This document shows, in pieces, positions 33,007-46,110 of a stretch of DNA of 64,000 nt. Source of the stretch: Garcia nutans. Lineage: Eukaryota > Streptophyta > Magnoliopsida > Malpighiales > Euphorbiaceae. The notes beneath the pieces are model-generated. The model ran no database searches. It was not told the origin of the DNA and saw nothing but the letters and a program-made list of their open reading frames with translations. The stretch lies in NCBI GenBank assembly GCA_947685225.1, contig CANTUV010000011.1:64902501-64966500 (forward strand), written 5' to 3'. Position 1 is the stretch's first letter. Every line of letters begins with the position of its first letter. The translations under genes and the position numbers were made by a program.

Positions 33007-34800
33007 TTTTGTTTAGTGGCTAATTATATTTCATCTACATCACACATTTATTTATTTATTAATTTTATGTAATTTCGTATTTGTACGGGCATTGTACTTG
33101 CTGCACTAGTCGATCACTTCTATTAATTTAAAATTAATAACCCATTATTATTAAATATATGATCAAAATTATTTATCATTTCCCATTAGATCATCAACCT
33201 CTGACCAAAAAATTTAAAATTTATTTTTCTTGTTTGTAGAAGAAGCATTAGATAGGTTTGTTGATGAAGAACGTTAATTAATTACAATATATTCATAACT
33301 ATATCTTATTTTAATTTATTTTTATTAATTTATATATTGAGCTTCTAGAAAAAATGACATGAACAAAATGACTGGGTATCTTTCTAAAAAAATTAATACT
33401 CCAGTAGTCACTTGGCTTATTGAAAAGTTCTTTATGAGTTATGTTGTATTCAATTGAATAGATGACTAATTAAGATTTTAATTAATTCTTAATTGCTTTT
33501 TCTAAGGTTATTTGAGTTGAGTTTATTTCCTAGCAAATAAGAAAATCTATAGCAATTCAACGTGAAAATACTGGTGGGTAAATTAACATTTATATCTTCA
33601 ATATTTTTTATTTATTTATGATTATTTTTCTTTATTACATATCAATATCAAAGACAGTGAGGTAGGGAAATATATACAACTTAATATTTAGGCAATTTGA
33701 ATAATCATATAATAATTAATGTTTTTTTCTGTGGTCCAATATTTGAATAAATTATTAACTAATAATACTCTAACAAGCCAACTGCTCTCATTCACTACTC
33801 ACTTGTTAATTTCTCCACCTTCTTTTTCATTAATTAAATTAAAAAATGGTATATTACAATATTTTTTAAATATTCTATTAATATATCAAATATATATTAA
33901 ATATATATATATATATTTAAAAATGGATTATATCTTTAATTATAATATACTGTATTTATATATTTTATATGTACATATTTAAAAGTAAATATTTTCAAAA
34001 ATAATTTTATTTTTTGGAGCATTTTTTAAGAAATCAAGGGTTTTTTTTTTATAAAAACTGCCAAAAAATAAAAATTACAAAAAATACTAATTTTTTAAAC
34101 TATTTTATAAATTTATTAAAATTTGTGATTAGTTTATAAATTTATTAGATTCATATAACTTATTATAAATTTATCATACATATAATAATTTCTAAAAAAT
34201 ATTATAAATTTATTATAAATTTTTATAAAATAATCAAAATGTCCTTAATAAAACATATAAAATTTTTACAAAAACTGACGAAAGGCATTAATTTCCCCCT
34301 AAAATCAATCGATTAAAGTCGAGTAGATTCTCAAAAAAGAGCTTAAGACTTTTGACAAAAATATAAAAAAAAAATTAAAAATAATTTTAAAATTATTATA
34401 TTTATAAAATATTTATCAAAATATTAAAATTTATAAAATATTTACCAAAATACCATATTTTTATTAGTTTACAAAGAATTTATATTGAATTTATAATAAG
34501 TTTATAATGAATTTATAAATTTTATACATTTTATAAAGAGTTTATAATAAAATAACTAAAATACTTTAAAAAGTTAAAAAAAAAAAAATTGTGGTAGGTA
34601 TATTTTTTCAAGAGCTTAAGCCACAGGTTTAGATAAAACTCGGGCCTAGTCTTTTTAGGCTTAGGTCATGAATAAAATTTTGGCTATTATAGTAATGCAA
34701 GTATTGGGCCTTTTGTATGGGCTCCTTAGGCCTACTAAAAATGCAGAATTTTTACCTGTTACTTAGTAATTAGAAGGCCAATAAGAAATGGGAAGTTGCA
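33007..34800. other. AT-rich intergenic DNA upstream of GOS12
   Basis: AT-rich DNA with an (AT)n stretch at about 33895-33917 and long A/T runs. The segment 34000-34620 has the look of short non-autonomous DNA elements, but no ends could be fixed. No genes were recognised. Confidence 0.5.
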
Positions 34801-34895
34801 GCTTTCTGTGAAATGAAGCGAAGCGCGGAGAAGACTCTGAATGTGTGAGGGAGAGATCAGTTATTATTAGATAGTAAATCTACAATTCTACACAG

Positions 34896-34940
34896 ATGCT
34901 AGTGGGCAAGAAGAAACTGTATCATATAAGAGAATTTTGA
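34896..34940 (+). other. Possible upstream ORF in the GOS12 leader
   Basis: ATG CTA GTG ... TTT TGA gives a 14-codon frame that ends 23 bp before the GOS12 start. It matters only if transcription starts upstream of 34896, which the sequence alone does not show. Confidence 0.35.
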
Positions 34941-34963
34941 CTTCGAATTGCTGAAGATCCAAC

Positions 34964-37900
34964 ATGACGGATCCGAGTCTTGAGTTGCAGGAGTCGGGTT
35001 GGGAGGAATTGAGAAGAGAAGCCAGAAAGCTCGAAGGAGATCTCGACGTTAATCTCTCCTCTTATGCTAAGCTTGGCGCTAGGTTCACCCAAGGAGGTTT
35101 GATTTTTCTCTTTTGTTAATTTCACATTTTACATTTTCTTTGTGGTTGTTCTCAACCTCTGGAACTGGCATTTGCTGATCTTCATTTTGTGTTTAATTTT
35201 TGATTGATTTTGGAAGATTCTGATCCCAAATTGTGCATTAACAATTGTTTGACTTAGAATTTAGTTAGCGATTTAAAGAATTTGTTTAAGTTGAATCTTG
35301 AACTCACATTTCAGTAACCGGTCTCATACTGCTATAGTTCCTTTCTGAAGTAGATGTTCGCATTGCCTTCATTTTGCTACAGTCACCACAAATCTGGTCG
35401 TGCTTCTAATTCTTATATCAGTATCTTATCTGGTTCGGATCTTCTTAGCTTCTTGAACGTATCATCTATAGTTCTCAAGTCATGTAGCTGCTTTCTTCTC
35501 CCAAACTGGGAACAACATTTTCATGCTTAGGTTACGTCCTCATTTTCTACATTTTCAAATAGTCTTCAGTCATTTCTTCTGCTGAGGCAGTAACAAAGCA
35601 ATCGACTACATTGTGCACCAAGCATTTCATCTTAGCTGCATATTCTTACTCTACCATTGAGAATGAAGTCCTTTACGTTTAGGGCTGGTTTGGTAAACTT
35701 TGGAATAGGATTCAAAAACCTTAGACATATTTTTTTCATGTTCATTTTCTAAATTCCTGAATTGGATTCTATTCCCAATCCTAGGATATAACATACGTGC
35801 CCTTACTACCATGAGAAGTAGTGACAACGTAAATTGCATGCCATCCTTTACATAAATGTAAAATTGTGCAGTTGATTTAAAATATATTTCCTATTCATTT
35901 TGCAAGTTGTAAGATGTTTATCTGATTCTCTTCTGGGCTATGACTTTGTTAGCTGATGCAGGAAGAGGTGAAGGTTTGAGTTAATCCTCGCTGTACTTTT
36001 TCTGGAATCTGGACCTTGAGTTTATTGTCTGATTCTTTTGTGACAAAAAGTTGTAATTTGTAAAGTTTTGGTTCTTATGTTCATCTGCTGAAACGAGATG
36101 TTATCTTATTGGGTATAGCTTTAACTTCTGATTTCATAGCTGCATTGCAAGTAACTTGATAAGTTTCTTCCTTCTATATGACGGATGCTTTGCTTCAGGT
36201 TATGTAGATACTGGTTCACCTACTGTTGGATCCAGCCGATCATGGAAGTCTATGGAAATGGAAATCCAGTCATTGCTTGAAAAGCTCCTAGATACAAATG
36301 ATGCTATGAGTAGATGCGCTGCATCTGCTGCACCAACTACCTCAGTTACTCAAAAGTTAGCAAGGCACAGAGACATACTCCATGAATTTACCCAGGTCTG
36401 CAATGATTAAAATTATTACAATTTCTGGCATTTGCTGCTTGTAGTTGCAATTGAGTTCCATTGCCTTGCAGTGCTGTTACATTTCATTATATAGCATCTC
36501 TTTTAGTTTAGTTGCTATTCCACACATTAAGTAGAAATGAATATTGTACCAATCACAAATTTAGCATTCAATCTGATAGCCAACCAAGTTGTACAAGTAA
36601 ATTATGATCTATAGCAGTATTCATTCAATTTTCTGGATGGTCACTTTCTTGAATTATCAGCTATTCAAATGATCTTTTTTTCTTTTCAAGTTCTAATATA
36701 TTCATTAGCTTTTCAATGAATAATTACGAGATCTTTATAATTTCTGAAGGCAAATGATCATCTCTCTATTATTTTTAAAGGCAAGCATTCATTTCTCTCT
36801 ATGTTTTCTGAAGGAAAATATTCCATCTTCTTAGCTGTTTCCAATATGGATGTCCAAGTTCGTTTTAGAATCTCAATAGACATTTTTTTTCCTGTTACTA
36901 GCAGTCTCTTTTAGCTTACTGGTGCCACTGGCATACTAGTGAGTTCATGATAGTGGTACCCAAGTGGGTACCTGGTAGAAAGAGTAGGCAATGTGATGCA
37001 GATGTTTGAAAATGGCTAGCAGCCCAGGCAGATTCTAGTAACAGTAGAATAAGGAATTTTTATACTGTTTATTTCAGTAGTTATTTCTTCTAGTATTTGG
37101 CATCTGTAATCTCTTTCTTGCATTGTAAGCATGACCTGCAGTATTAAGAACTGTTTTATCTCATTTAGAAAATAGAGTTTCTTACTTTAGGAATTTAGAC
37201 GAATCAAGGGAAACATAAGCTCAATGAGGGAACATGCAGAGCTTCTGAGTTCAGTTAGAGATGACATCAGTGAGTACAAGGTGAGCATTATTCAAATCTT
37301 AGAGAATGTCATTTGGTTTTATACGCTGTTCTTTCTTAAAAGTTGAGGTTTTCTCATGCCCCTTCATGCAGGCATCTGGGAGTATGTCTCCAAGAATGCA
37401 GTTACTACGAGAAAGGGCTGCTATCCATGGAAGCATTGCTCATGTAAGCTTTTGCTGCTTTCTTTGGTGATGTTTCATGTAAGATTTTTTTGTTAAGCAA
37501 TTTTCTGAAATGAAATTGCAATCATGTGGCTCAATAGTAGAGATATGAGGATATTGAGATGATTAACTGGCATTATTTTAAGAATACAATAGCAGAGTGT
37601 ATTAATGAAGATATAAGGAAAATTTAAGTATTTGATTAAGTTCAAGGTTACTAGAAGTGGAAGCACAAAATGGATGCCAGTGCAGTGAGAAAATTCACAT
37701 ATCGCCTGATTTTATTGCCTATTTGGCTTTAGGTAAAATGAAGTAGCTGAAAATTGACTATGGTTTTCTATTGTTGATAGAGGAAGTTTAAGGCTTCTGA
37801 AGTTTCTTTTGCTAAATGCCTGCCGTCAGTTATTCATAGTTTTAACAATTTTTGTGATATAATGGTAAATAGTTACACTAATATTGATTTAGCATGATTA

Positions 37901-39012
37901 GAACATCATCTGAAATTGAATTGGGATAAGTTTCAGCTCAAATAGTTTTTTTGACATTTTTATTTATTGATGTGAACTGGGCATGTGGCATTCTTGAATT
38001 CTACCTGTTAACCATTCTCAAATTACTAGGACTAAAACTATCAAGGTAAGATTACTACCTGATTTCTTTGGTCACTGGCTAATGAAATAGGTCTTTTATT
38101 TCCTATAAGCCAAGACATTCGAGTTTATACACTGTTACTTTGAAATAGTTTTTGAACTATTTTTTTGTTACTCATCTGAAGTGTCAGCTATCAAACAGCA
38201 GTGTCAAAGTGATCCAAGTTGTTTTCCTTGTCTTTACAATCAAGTTGCCTTGCTACTCTATTTCGTGTGGTCCTTGCAAAAAAAAAAGTCATTTTCATGG
38301 CTACTGAAAACTGAGCTCTGTTGTGCAACCTGACATGATGAATTAACTACCTCGTTGGTCCAGCCATGCTATGAGGCGATGTGAAACCAGTGGTTGTGTA
38401 TATAAAATAAGACAAAAAGACTGTGATTGTCATTACTGAATGTTAAAATTTAGGAGCTGTAAACCACCCTTGCCCTCCTCTTCCTTCCTCTGTTAAATAT
38501 ACACATGCAAGCACGCTTTCTCATGCAGCTTTACATGCTTGTTTATTGTGCTCTGATTTATTATAAACTAAATTCCCGTTCCATAACTGTTTATTAAGAG
38601 CTAATTTGAAGATATAAATTTGTTTACTCCCTTTGTAGCAATGACTTTCTGATTGGTAGCCAATTCACGATGCTGGAATTGCCTTTATGTAGATAGATGA
38701 TGTTATCAATCAAGCTCAAACTACAAGGGCTGTCTTAGGTTCTCAAAGGGCTTTGTTTGGAGATGTTCAGGGAAAAGTGAAGCTTCTAAGTGACAAATTT
38801 CCTATTATCCGTGGCCTACTTGGTACTAAATCGATTTGTATTTCTGCTTTTGTCTCTTGATATTATTCAAATCCATTAGTAATGCAGTAGTCTTCTGTTT
38901 TTAATTTTTTGAAGGTTCTATAAGGAGGCGACAATCAAGAGACACCCTTATTCTCTCTGCTGTTATTGCAGCTTGTACGTTGTTTCTCATAATTTATTGG
39001 CTCTCAAAATAA
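34964..39012 (+). CDS. GOS12: Golgi Qb-SNARE GOS12-like, six exons, 239 residues
   Basis: Exons 34964-35096, 36199-36395, 37191-37280, 37372-37443, 38693-38822 and 38915-39012, all with GT-AG borders and matching phases (720 nt including TAA). The protein starts MTDPSLELQESGWEELRREA, continues with SSYAKLGARFTQGGYVDTG, WKSMEMEIQSLLEKLL, KLARHRDILHEFTQEFRRI and VRDDISEYKASGSMS, and ends with a membrane anchor RDTLILSAVIAACTLFLIIY followed by WLSK. This is the plant GOS12 (GOSR1/Gos28) family at its normal length of about 238. As a tail-anchored Qb-SNARE it acts in fusion of vesicles at the cis/medial Golgi. The conserved SNARE helix is in exons 5-6 (QAQTTRAVLGSQRALFGDVQ region). The start is fixed by family conservation. 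The gene looks fully intact between two large mobile blocks. GOS11 is the only reasonable alternative and is less similar at the N-terminus. Confidence 0.95.
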
Positions 39013-41187
39013 CAATTGTGATTTATTGTCACAGAAATTACAAAATGACACTGCTCTTCAAAGGAATTTTATTCTGTAATATGTTAGGATGGATCAAGTT
39101 GTCTGTACCAAAGGCTTTGGCACCATTGATGGTGCGATTATGCAAAAAAGTATATGATTTTGATTTTTTTATTGATTTCTATTGCAAATACTTGCCAATA
39201 TAGACATTAGCAACAAAAGATTTAGATATTATCACAAGAAAGAAAGTGGCAGTGTGCTGTATGAATTGCCTAGAGTCATCAGTCAAGATTGGCAGTTCCT
39301 TGTAACCATAAATATCCTCCTTGCTGATGGCTAATTTTGGACTATAGTTTGATAAAAAAAAAAAAACTGATGATTTTACATGTGCAAATGATGCAATTTT
39401 CACATTCAATGCTCATTTGTTTTGCTGGATGGTACATTTGAGTTTACTATTGCTGTGGGTATCTCTGTCTTCATCTTTGTCGAACCACAATTCACCTAAG
39501 CACATATTAGCATCAATCAATTTTAGCTTTCTTCTACACTTGTTCTGCTTCTAGCAGGTTGAAGCTTTTTGTTTTTTTCTTCACCTTATTGTAACATACA
39601 AATTTAGTTAATAATTCATCTTTTGCCAAGATGGTTAAATTTGTATTATTTGCTTTGATTTTAATTTTTAAGAAATTATTATTACTATTATTATTACAAA
39701 TGCTTAAAAGGAATGAACAGCCAGATGAAGCTCTAAGCTTTTTTTTTTTGTGATGTTTAAGATATTTTAGAAAAGAAAAATCAATTTTAAATTTATTATT
39801 AAGGTAAATATACACATATCATTATTTGTCATATATACAATCTTTAAGCAGTTTAATTAGGCAGGTTGGAATGGACTTGGAACTCCCGACCTTTGCGCAT
39901 TAAAGCTACTGTGGTCCCTTGTTGAAGCCGTAATAGAGAGGTGTAGAGATATATATGACAAATGAAACAGCAAAGATATATATGACAAATAAAACAGCAA
40001 AGATATGGTTGATTTATGGAAAGGAACAATAGAGAAGGAGGGGGCAATGGGTCTTCTAAACTTATCAGATGTATGTCTCTTCTTCCACACGCAATGTCGT
40101 CCGACAATTGTGCCATTTGGTCAATACTCAATTGTCTCCTACTTTAGTACCTGCAGCTGCTAGTAGGAGATTCAAACCTTCTTCTTAAAAAAAATTATAT
40201 AATTCAGGGATGATTTCAATTAGATATTCCAATTACACATTCTAAATAGAATGACAAACTAATTAAATAATGATATATTTTTATTTTATAACTGGAAAAA
40301 ATTAAAGAGTTCACTTGCATAAAATGGGATGCCTAATTAGAATTATATCTGTATTATATCATTTCTCATTCTTCTTCCTTTTAAAAAAAAAAAAAGAAGG
40401 AAAAAGCATAACAAATATGTGTATATTTATATAAAAAACAGTAGAAAGAAAATTATTATCAATGAAGCAGTTGCATATTAGTCTCTATATTTTCAAGTTC
40501 TTCTGAAAAAAAAATTTGATTGAACTAAAACGATCTTAAACTATCAAAACATTGGATTGATTATTTAAAAAAAAGGATCTTAATAAACAATATAATTTTG
40601 ATCAATATCGGTTGACACTAGTAGTATAATGGTCATTAATCATTTTCAGTTCGATCATGAAACAAACATCAGACACACGAACTAATTAAAAAAATAAAAA
40701 CAACAAAAGTCGCATCTATTTTTTTATATTCAATTTAGGGTTTTGATTGGTTTCTGATTTAAGAAAAGAAAAGAAAAGCAAAATAAGAGACAAAAAGAAA
40801 AGGGTTTTAGAAAGTAAAAAATTATATAAGCAGCATCTGAATTTATACCATTTATGGAGAATCAGAAAAACGACAGAGAGCAGTAAAAAAAAACAAGAAA
40901 TGGAACTTACATTGATGTCTGTCTTTTGTGAATTTGCCTCGATGTTACAAGTTGAGTCCCCAAAGGGCAGTTTTTGTCACAGTTAAAAAAGGTACAGTAC
41001 CCACCAAGCCACACACACAAAACCCTTGCTAGCTGCTGCTGTTTTGGCTTTCAGACTTACTAAGATGCCCAAAGAAACAGAACAGAACAGCTCCACGAAT
41101 ATATGATCATCGTCTTTATTGGTTTTCTACCCCTTACTTTTGCCATTCAAAAGCTTTCAGCTTTTTTCTCCAAAACCCACCACTTTT

Positions 41188-41243
<56 letters not shown>

Positions 41244-42685
41244 GGTACAAGCGATTTTTCTTTTGGCATCTTTTTTTCGAAAGAAAAAGATTAAAATTTA
41301 TAATTAAGATTTGAATTTTTATCTTGTAAAATACTGAAAGACATTTGTACTTCTATTATTATTATTAATTTAATATTTATAATATGGATTGTAATTTTTA
41401 CTAATTATATAGAGGGAATTTTTCAAAAATATTCAAAACACGAGATTATTTTCAAAACTATTGATTTTTTTAAATTATCCACTTTTTTCAACTTTTAATT
41501 TTAAAAATGGCCCATTTCAAAAGTGTGTATAGTACATATATTGTATATTAAGAATATATTTATTAAACTCATCTCACATTAAATGATTATTATAATAAAA
41601 AAAATATAATATGTTTATAATAAGAAAGACAATCAAATTAGAAGAGACAATGAATCGGATACGTATAAATATTATCCTAACTAAATCCATCACAAATCTA
41701 ATTATAATTATATTTTTACTATTTATACCCGTTTCAAATTCGTTTATTATTTGAATCTGTTTAAAAATAAAAATTTAAAAATATTATAAAATTTAAATTA
41801 TAAAATTAATTATATTTTTTTAATTAAATAATATTAAATAAATATTTAATATTAACACAATTTTATTAAAATAATTTCAAATTACACAATTTTATAATTA
41901 AAAAAATTTAATAAACATATAATTAAAATTTAATAGAATATAATTTAAATATATATTCGAATTCAAGTAATGGATATCTAAATTCGTTACGAATAATAAA
42001 AATATCATATATCTATATTCTATATGCATGGATTGGACATTTAAAAATATTCGACTCTATCATATCTTTAAATCAAACCTAAATAACATATGTTATTTTA
42101 TAGTATAAAATTTAACTTATTAAAAGTCCAATACACTATTTTTTTACTTGAATTACTTACCACCTGCTTAATTTACTATAGCCTATAAAATTAAATAATA
42201 TTTCATTTTTATAGATATAGATCTAGTATGAATTTTTTTATATTTAAAAAAATGATATATATTTTAGTTTTTTCTCATATATAATATCTCTTAAAAAATA
42301 TAATATCGGTCGCATTATTATATATAAAATTAGAAAGGTGATAAAAATGCCAATTATTTTTATAGGCAAAATCGAGAGAAGTCCGATAGGTAATTAAGTG
42401 ACTTAAAGCAATTAAAAACATTTGGAGAAGCACAAGTCACTTTCAATGTTAACTCATAGTACAATTCCATATTTACACTACCTGCACTTAGATACATAGC
42501 TGCACTCCAATTACACAGTCCCCTGCTCCCCCACTCCCAAAAAAAAAAACGTAATTAGAAAAAAAAATCATTTAATTCTCTACAAATTCATTGAATTTTT
42601 TAATTTAATTTATTATTTTTTATAATGTCCTAAAAAATAAAATTATATAAAAAATGCTCACTTTTCTTTTTTTTTTTTATAAATA
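39013..42685. other. Intergenic DNA between GOS12 and the CACTA element
   Basis: GOS12 3' flank, then AT-rich sequence. A region at 39850-40195 carries two tRNA-like B-box motifs on the minus strand (see findings). The segment 40740-41100 is purine-rich and then less AT-rich, without a convincing gene. No conserved coding sequence was recognised. Confidence 0.5.
41189..41243. repeat. Compound (CT)n(AT)n microsatellite
   Basis: About 16 CT units followed directly by about 12 AT units. Confidence 0.95.
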
Positions 42686-42699
42686 TTTCATTACAAGAA

Positions 42700-43375
42700 A
42701 AATACAGTTTAGCTACGGCCAATTCCGTAGCAAGTCCGTAGCTATTACCGGATTAGCTACGGAATTATTACGAAAAATTTTCCGTAGCTAAAAACCCGTA
42801 GCAAAGCTTTTTTACCTACGGAAACTGTTTTCGTAGCAACTATAGCTACGGATTAGCTACTGACAGTCCGTAGCAATAACCCTTCAAACTTTTCTTCAAA
42901 AATTCCGTAGCTAAACAAGTCCGTAGCTATGTTTCCGTAGTAATTCCGTTGCTAAGTTTGTTAGCTACGGAAACATAATCCGTAGCAGTTCCGTAGCTAA
43001 GGTTGTTAGCTACGGATTATATTTCCGTAGCAGTTCCGTAGCTAAGGTTGTTAGCTACGGATTATATTTCCGTAGCAGTTCCGTAGGTGAACGTCCGTAG
43101 TAATTTCGTAGCTAAGGTTGTTAGCTACGGAAATATAATCCGTAGCAGTTTCGTAGGTGAACGTCCGTAGTAATTCCGTAGCTAAGGTTGTAAGCTACGG
43201 AAATATAATCCGTAGCAGTTCCGTAGGTGAACGTCCGTAGCTAAGGTCCTTTGCTACGAAACAGTTCCGTAGTTACCATTCCGTAGCTAAATGCCTGTAG
43301 CAATTATGTAGCTAATTTCCAAAGCAATTCCGTAGCCAATAATACCACATTCTGTAGCAAATTCCATAGCATTTG
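42700..43375. repeat. CACTA left subterminal repeat array
   Basis: About 26 exact CCGTAGC or GCTACGG copies in both directions, often as TTAGCTACGGA... facing ...TCCGTAGCTAA, plus degenerate ones. A longer unit of about 60 bp (TAAGGTTGTTAGCTACGGAT type) is repeated at 42995-43230. This is where the element's DNA-binding protein should act. Confidence 0.93.
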
Positions 43376-44915
43376 CAAAATAATATTTTTATTAAACATG
43401 CTAAAATTAAACTCCAAAGAACAATTATAATTAAAAAAAAATCCAAAGTACTACAGGGGATAAGTGTTTAATCTCAAATGTAAATCCTAAAAATTCATAT
43501 AATATTATACCTAAAGATATAGAAATAACAACGTAACTTAATATTTAATCATCAAAATAATTGTCATTTGGTGAACCTATATCAGCAGAGTCATCTGTAA
43601 GAGGTGGTGCAAATGATGCCCGCCATAGCCTTGATTCCTCTCGGTCTTCTTTTATTTCTTTGATAAGATTAACCATCATTTCTTCAAGCTTTGACTGTCG
43701 TTCATTCAAGTTATTAAGCGTTTCTTGTTGAGCAGTTGTAGTTGGTGCATTTGATGAGGAACTTGAAGCATATGACCCTCCCTTTGCTGATCCAAGGCCA
43801 TAAATGCGATTCTTTTTTTTCCTCCAGCTGCCTCGATGAATAACAGGTCCTCATCAAGATGAATGCTATTATCTTCTTCAGAATCCATCTCCGAGTTTTG
43901 TACAACAGTATCTTTAAGTCGCTTAAAATTCTCCTACAACATATATAAATGTACAATTAAAGTAAATTGTTTCAAAATTTTAAAATTATAATGAATCAAA
44001 AGAAATCAAACTTACATAGACAGTTTCAGCACGCTTATCGATGAACTCAGCTGGATCCCCTCTTTTATCTTTCTTAGTATGCATATTAAGAAAGATAACA
44101 CTTTTTGAAGGTTCTCTTTTTTCGACATCTTTTTCCTTCTGCCAAATTGAAATGACCATTGAAACATAAATTAATTACAACGTATTGCATGCACAAACGG
44201 GCAGCATATGAACATGGAATCACGCCACATGGCGATCCAAATATAAGGATAAAACAAAACAAAATAAAAGGGAAATAGTCACACAGCAGCCAACAACTAG
44301 GATTACATATATATAAGTAGGTTTATGAAATGTATGAATTTATGAAATCACAATCAGCAGCAAATATAGCCTGTAAGCAAACAGTAATTTACATTATTTC
44401 TTGAAAAGTAATTGTTTATGATGGAAAAAAAAAACTATACAATCAACTCCATTAAATTGAGATTAATGTTTAATTGAGTTGAGTAGTAATTTTACCTCTT
44501 AGACTCTAACCTATGATGCTAAATATGCCATTATAACTGTCTATTATTTCCAAGTACAAAGCTTGATTGGTGGCAAGAGGAAAATATGTGGTCCATCCGG
44601 CAAAAGGTAATAAATTATATGTTCATTTTTTAATTTCATTTTTATTTTAATAGGTTAATGATGGTTGGGATTAAGGATAATTGTAGTTGTAATAGATAAA
44701 AGGTTAATGAATGCACGTCTGTCCTCAAGGCTTTTTGAAGTGAAACTCATATATATTTAAGTAAACTTTTTATTGATAAAATCATTAAAGCATATTATAA
44801 CTGATTTTTTTTTGTTCTCACAAGATCTATTTAGAATTGATAATATTAAATGTCTTAGGCAGTTGCTCTGACAAACCATAATACTATTTACAGTCCTCAT
44901 ATGTTTGTGTTGCAG

Positions 44916-46110
44916 GATGGCACCTGAGGTCATGGAGCAGCTGCATGGATATGACTTGGTTAGGTCCTAATAGTATTAGTTTGGTATGTTAGGCAACTCA
45001 TGTATCTGTTTTGGCCAAACTTGTATTCTGCAGGTGACAGTTCTGGGGAAATTGATGAAGCTGCAAAAGAGTGGGAACATGCTCTTATTCAGAGTGCCAT
45101 GGATAAAGCATTGAATGAGCTAAACAAACGTTTGGAGCAAAAAGAGGTTTCATTATTGGTGTTGTTTTATGGAACACATGAAATTAATATTTGCATAAAT
45201 ATTTTTTTTGGTTAACATGAAATAAATGTTTTTTCTAATTAAAGAATTCAAAGAGATTTATACTTTAGTTCCAAGTTACTTGCATATCTGTTTTGGTGTC
45301 TGCTACAGATTACTAGGATCTGTGTTATGCTAGAGTTTTTGAAAGTCTATGACATCGAGGCTTGCTTCCTACCTTTCAAGAAATGATGTAAAGCTTGTCC
45401 AATCTGCAAAAAAGTCAGTAGACAAGGGAATTGGGCCTATTTCTAACCATTTTTTAGAATGACATATATGGTACAAGAATATTGGTATATGTGGTCAATC
45501 TTCCGTAATTATTTTGATAATTTGTCATTACAAGTACTGTAAATGGAGATATTAGTAGTTCTGTCTTTGAACAGAAGTGATCTTGGTACCAGTGCATATG
45601 AACGATAATTTGGATCAACTTATTTTTCAAGTTCTGAGATATTTGCTTCTAACCTACTTGAGGAAGCTATTTGTCCTAGCTTTGTATTCAAACTAACTTG
45701 ATGGTGGTGGAGTATTCTACCATGAATTACTGGATCTAACCAAGTAAATTCAATTTACATTGATTGGATAGAAGTAATTTTGAACTATTTGGAAAATTTC
45801 CTACAGAGCTGATATTTGGTCTTTTGGGATAACTGCTTTAGAACTGGTCTTTTGGGATAACTGCTTTAGAACTGGTTAAAGAGACAAGAAGTTCTCTAAG
45901 GTACGCTTTCAACAAGCTAGTAAGTTAGTATCTTTGGTGTAATTATGTTGCATGACATACATCTTTTCTTTTCTTCTTCAGTCTTTTAAGCAGATGATAG
46001 CCAGTTGTTTGGTAAAAGATCCTTCAAAGTTCAAAGTGCACATAGATAATAAGCCGAGTTTTGATGGCAATTCAGCAGATATGGAGCTGGGTATATCAAA
46101 TGTTCAATTC
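44916..46110 (+). pseudogene. Captured, rearranged exons of an STE20/SPS1-like protein kinase gene
   Basis: Four exon-like pieces on the strand opposite to the transposase genes. (1) 44916 to about 44957: MAPEVMEQLHGYD, kinase subdomain VIII, after a TTGCAG acceptor. (2) 45034-45146: GDSSGEIDEAAKEWEHALIQ and AMDKALNELNKRLEQKE, a coiled coil from further C-terminal, with good AG and GT borders. (3) 45807-45900: ADIWSFGITALELV, subdomain IX, with a 28-bp tandem duplication. (4) 45982 to about 46028: SFKQMIASCLVKDPSK, subdomain XI, running on into FKVHIDNKPSFDG. The order 1, 2, 3, 4 is not the gene order, since piece 2 should follow piece 4. The catalytic N-lobe is absent. No kinase can be made, but parts may be transcribed. 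Confidence 0.85.
45820..45875 (+). repeat. 28-bp tandem duplication inside a kinase exon
   Basis: The unit TCTTTTGGGATAACTGCTTT followed by AGAACTGG occurs twice in direct succession (45820-45847 and 45848-45875) with no difference. It shifts the kinase frame. Confidence 0.92.

Noticed and set aside
39853..40131. Small ORFs of 77-92 codons on the minus strand
   Set aside because: Low-complexity, overlapping in different frames and made of locally repeated DNA.
42700..43375. CRISPR-like or regulatory repeat array
   Set aside because: Repeats are short, face both ways and have irregular spacing; they lie directly inside CACTA terminal repeats and recur at the other end of the same element.
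44916..46110. Functional protein kinase gene
   Set aside because: The N-lobe is missing, exon order is wrong, frames are interrupted and it lies inside a transposon intron.
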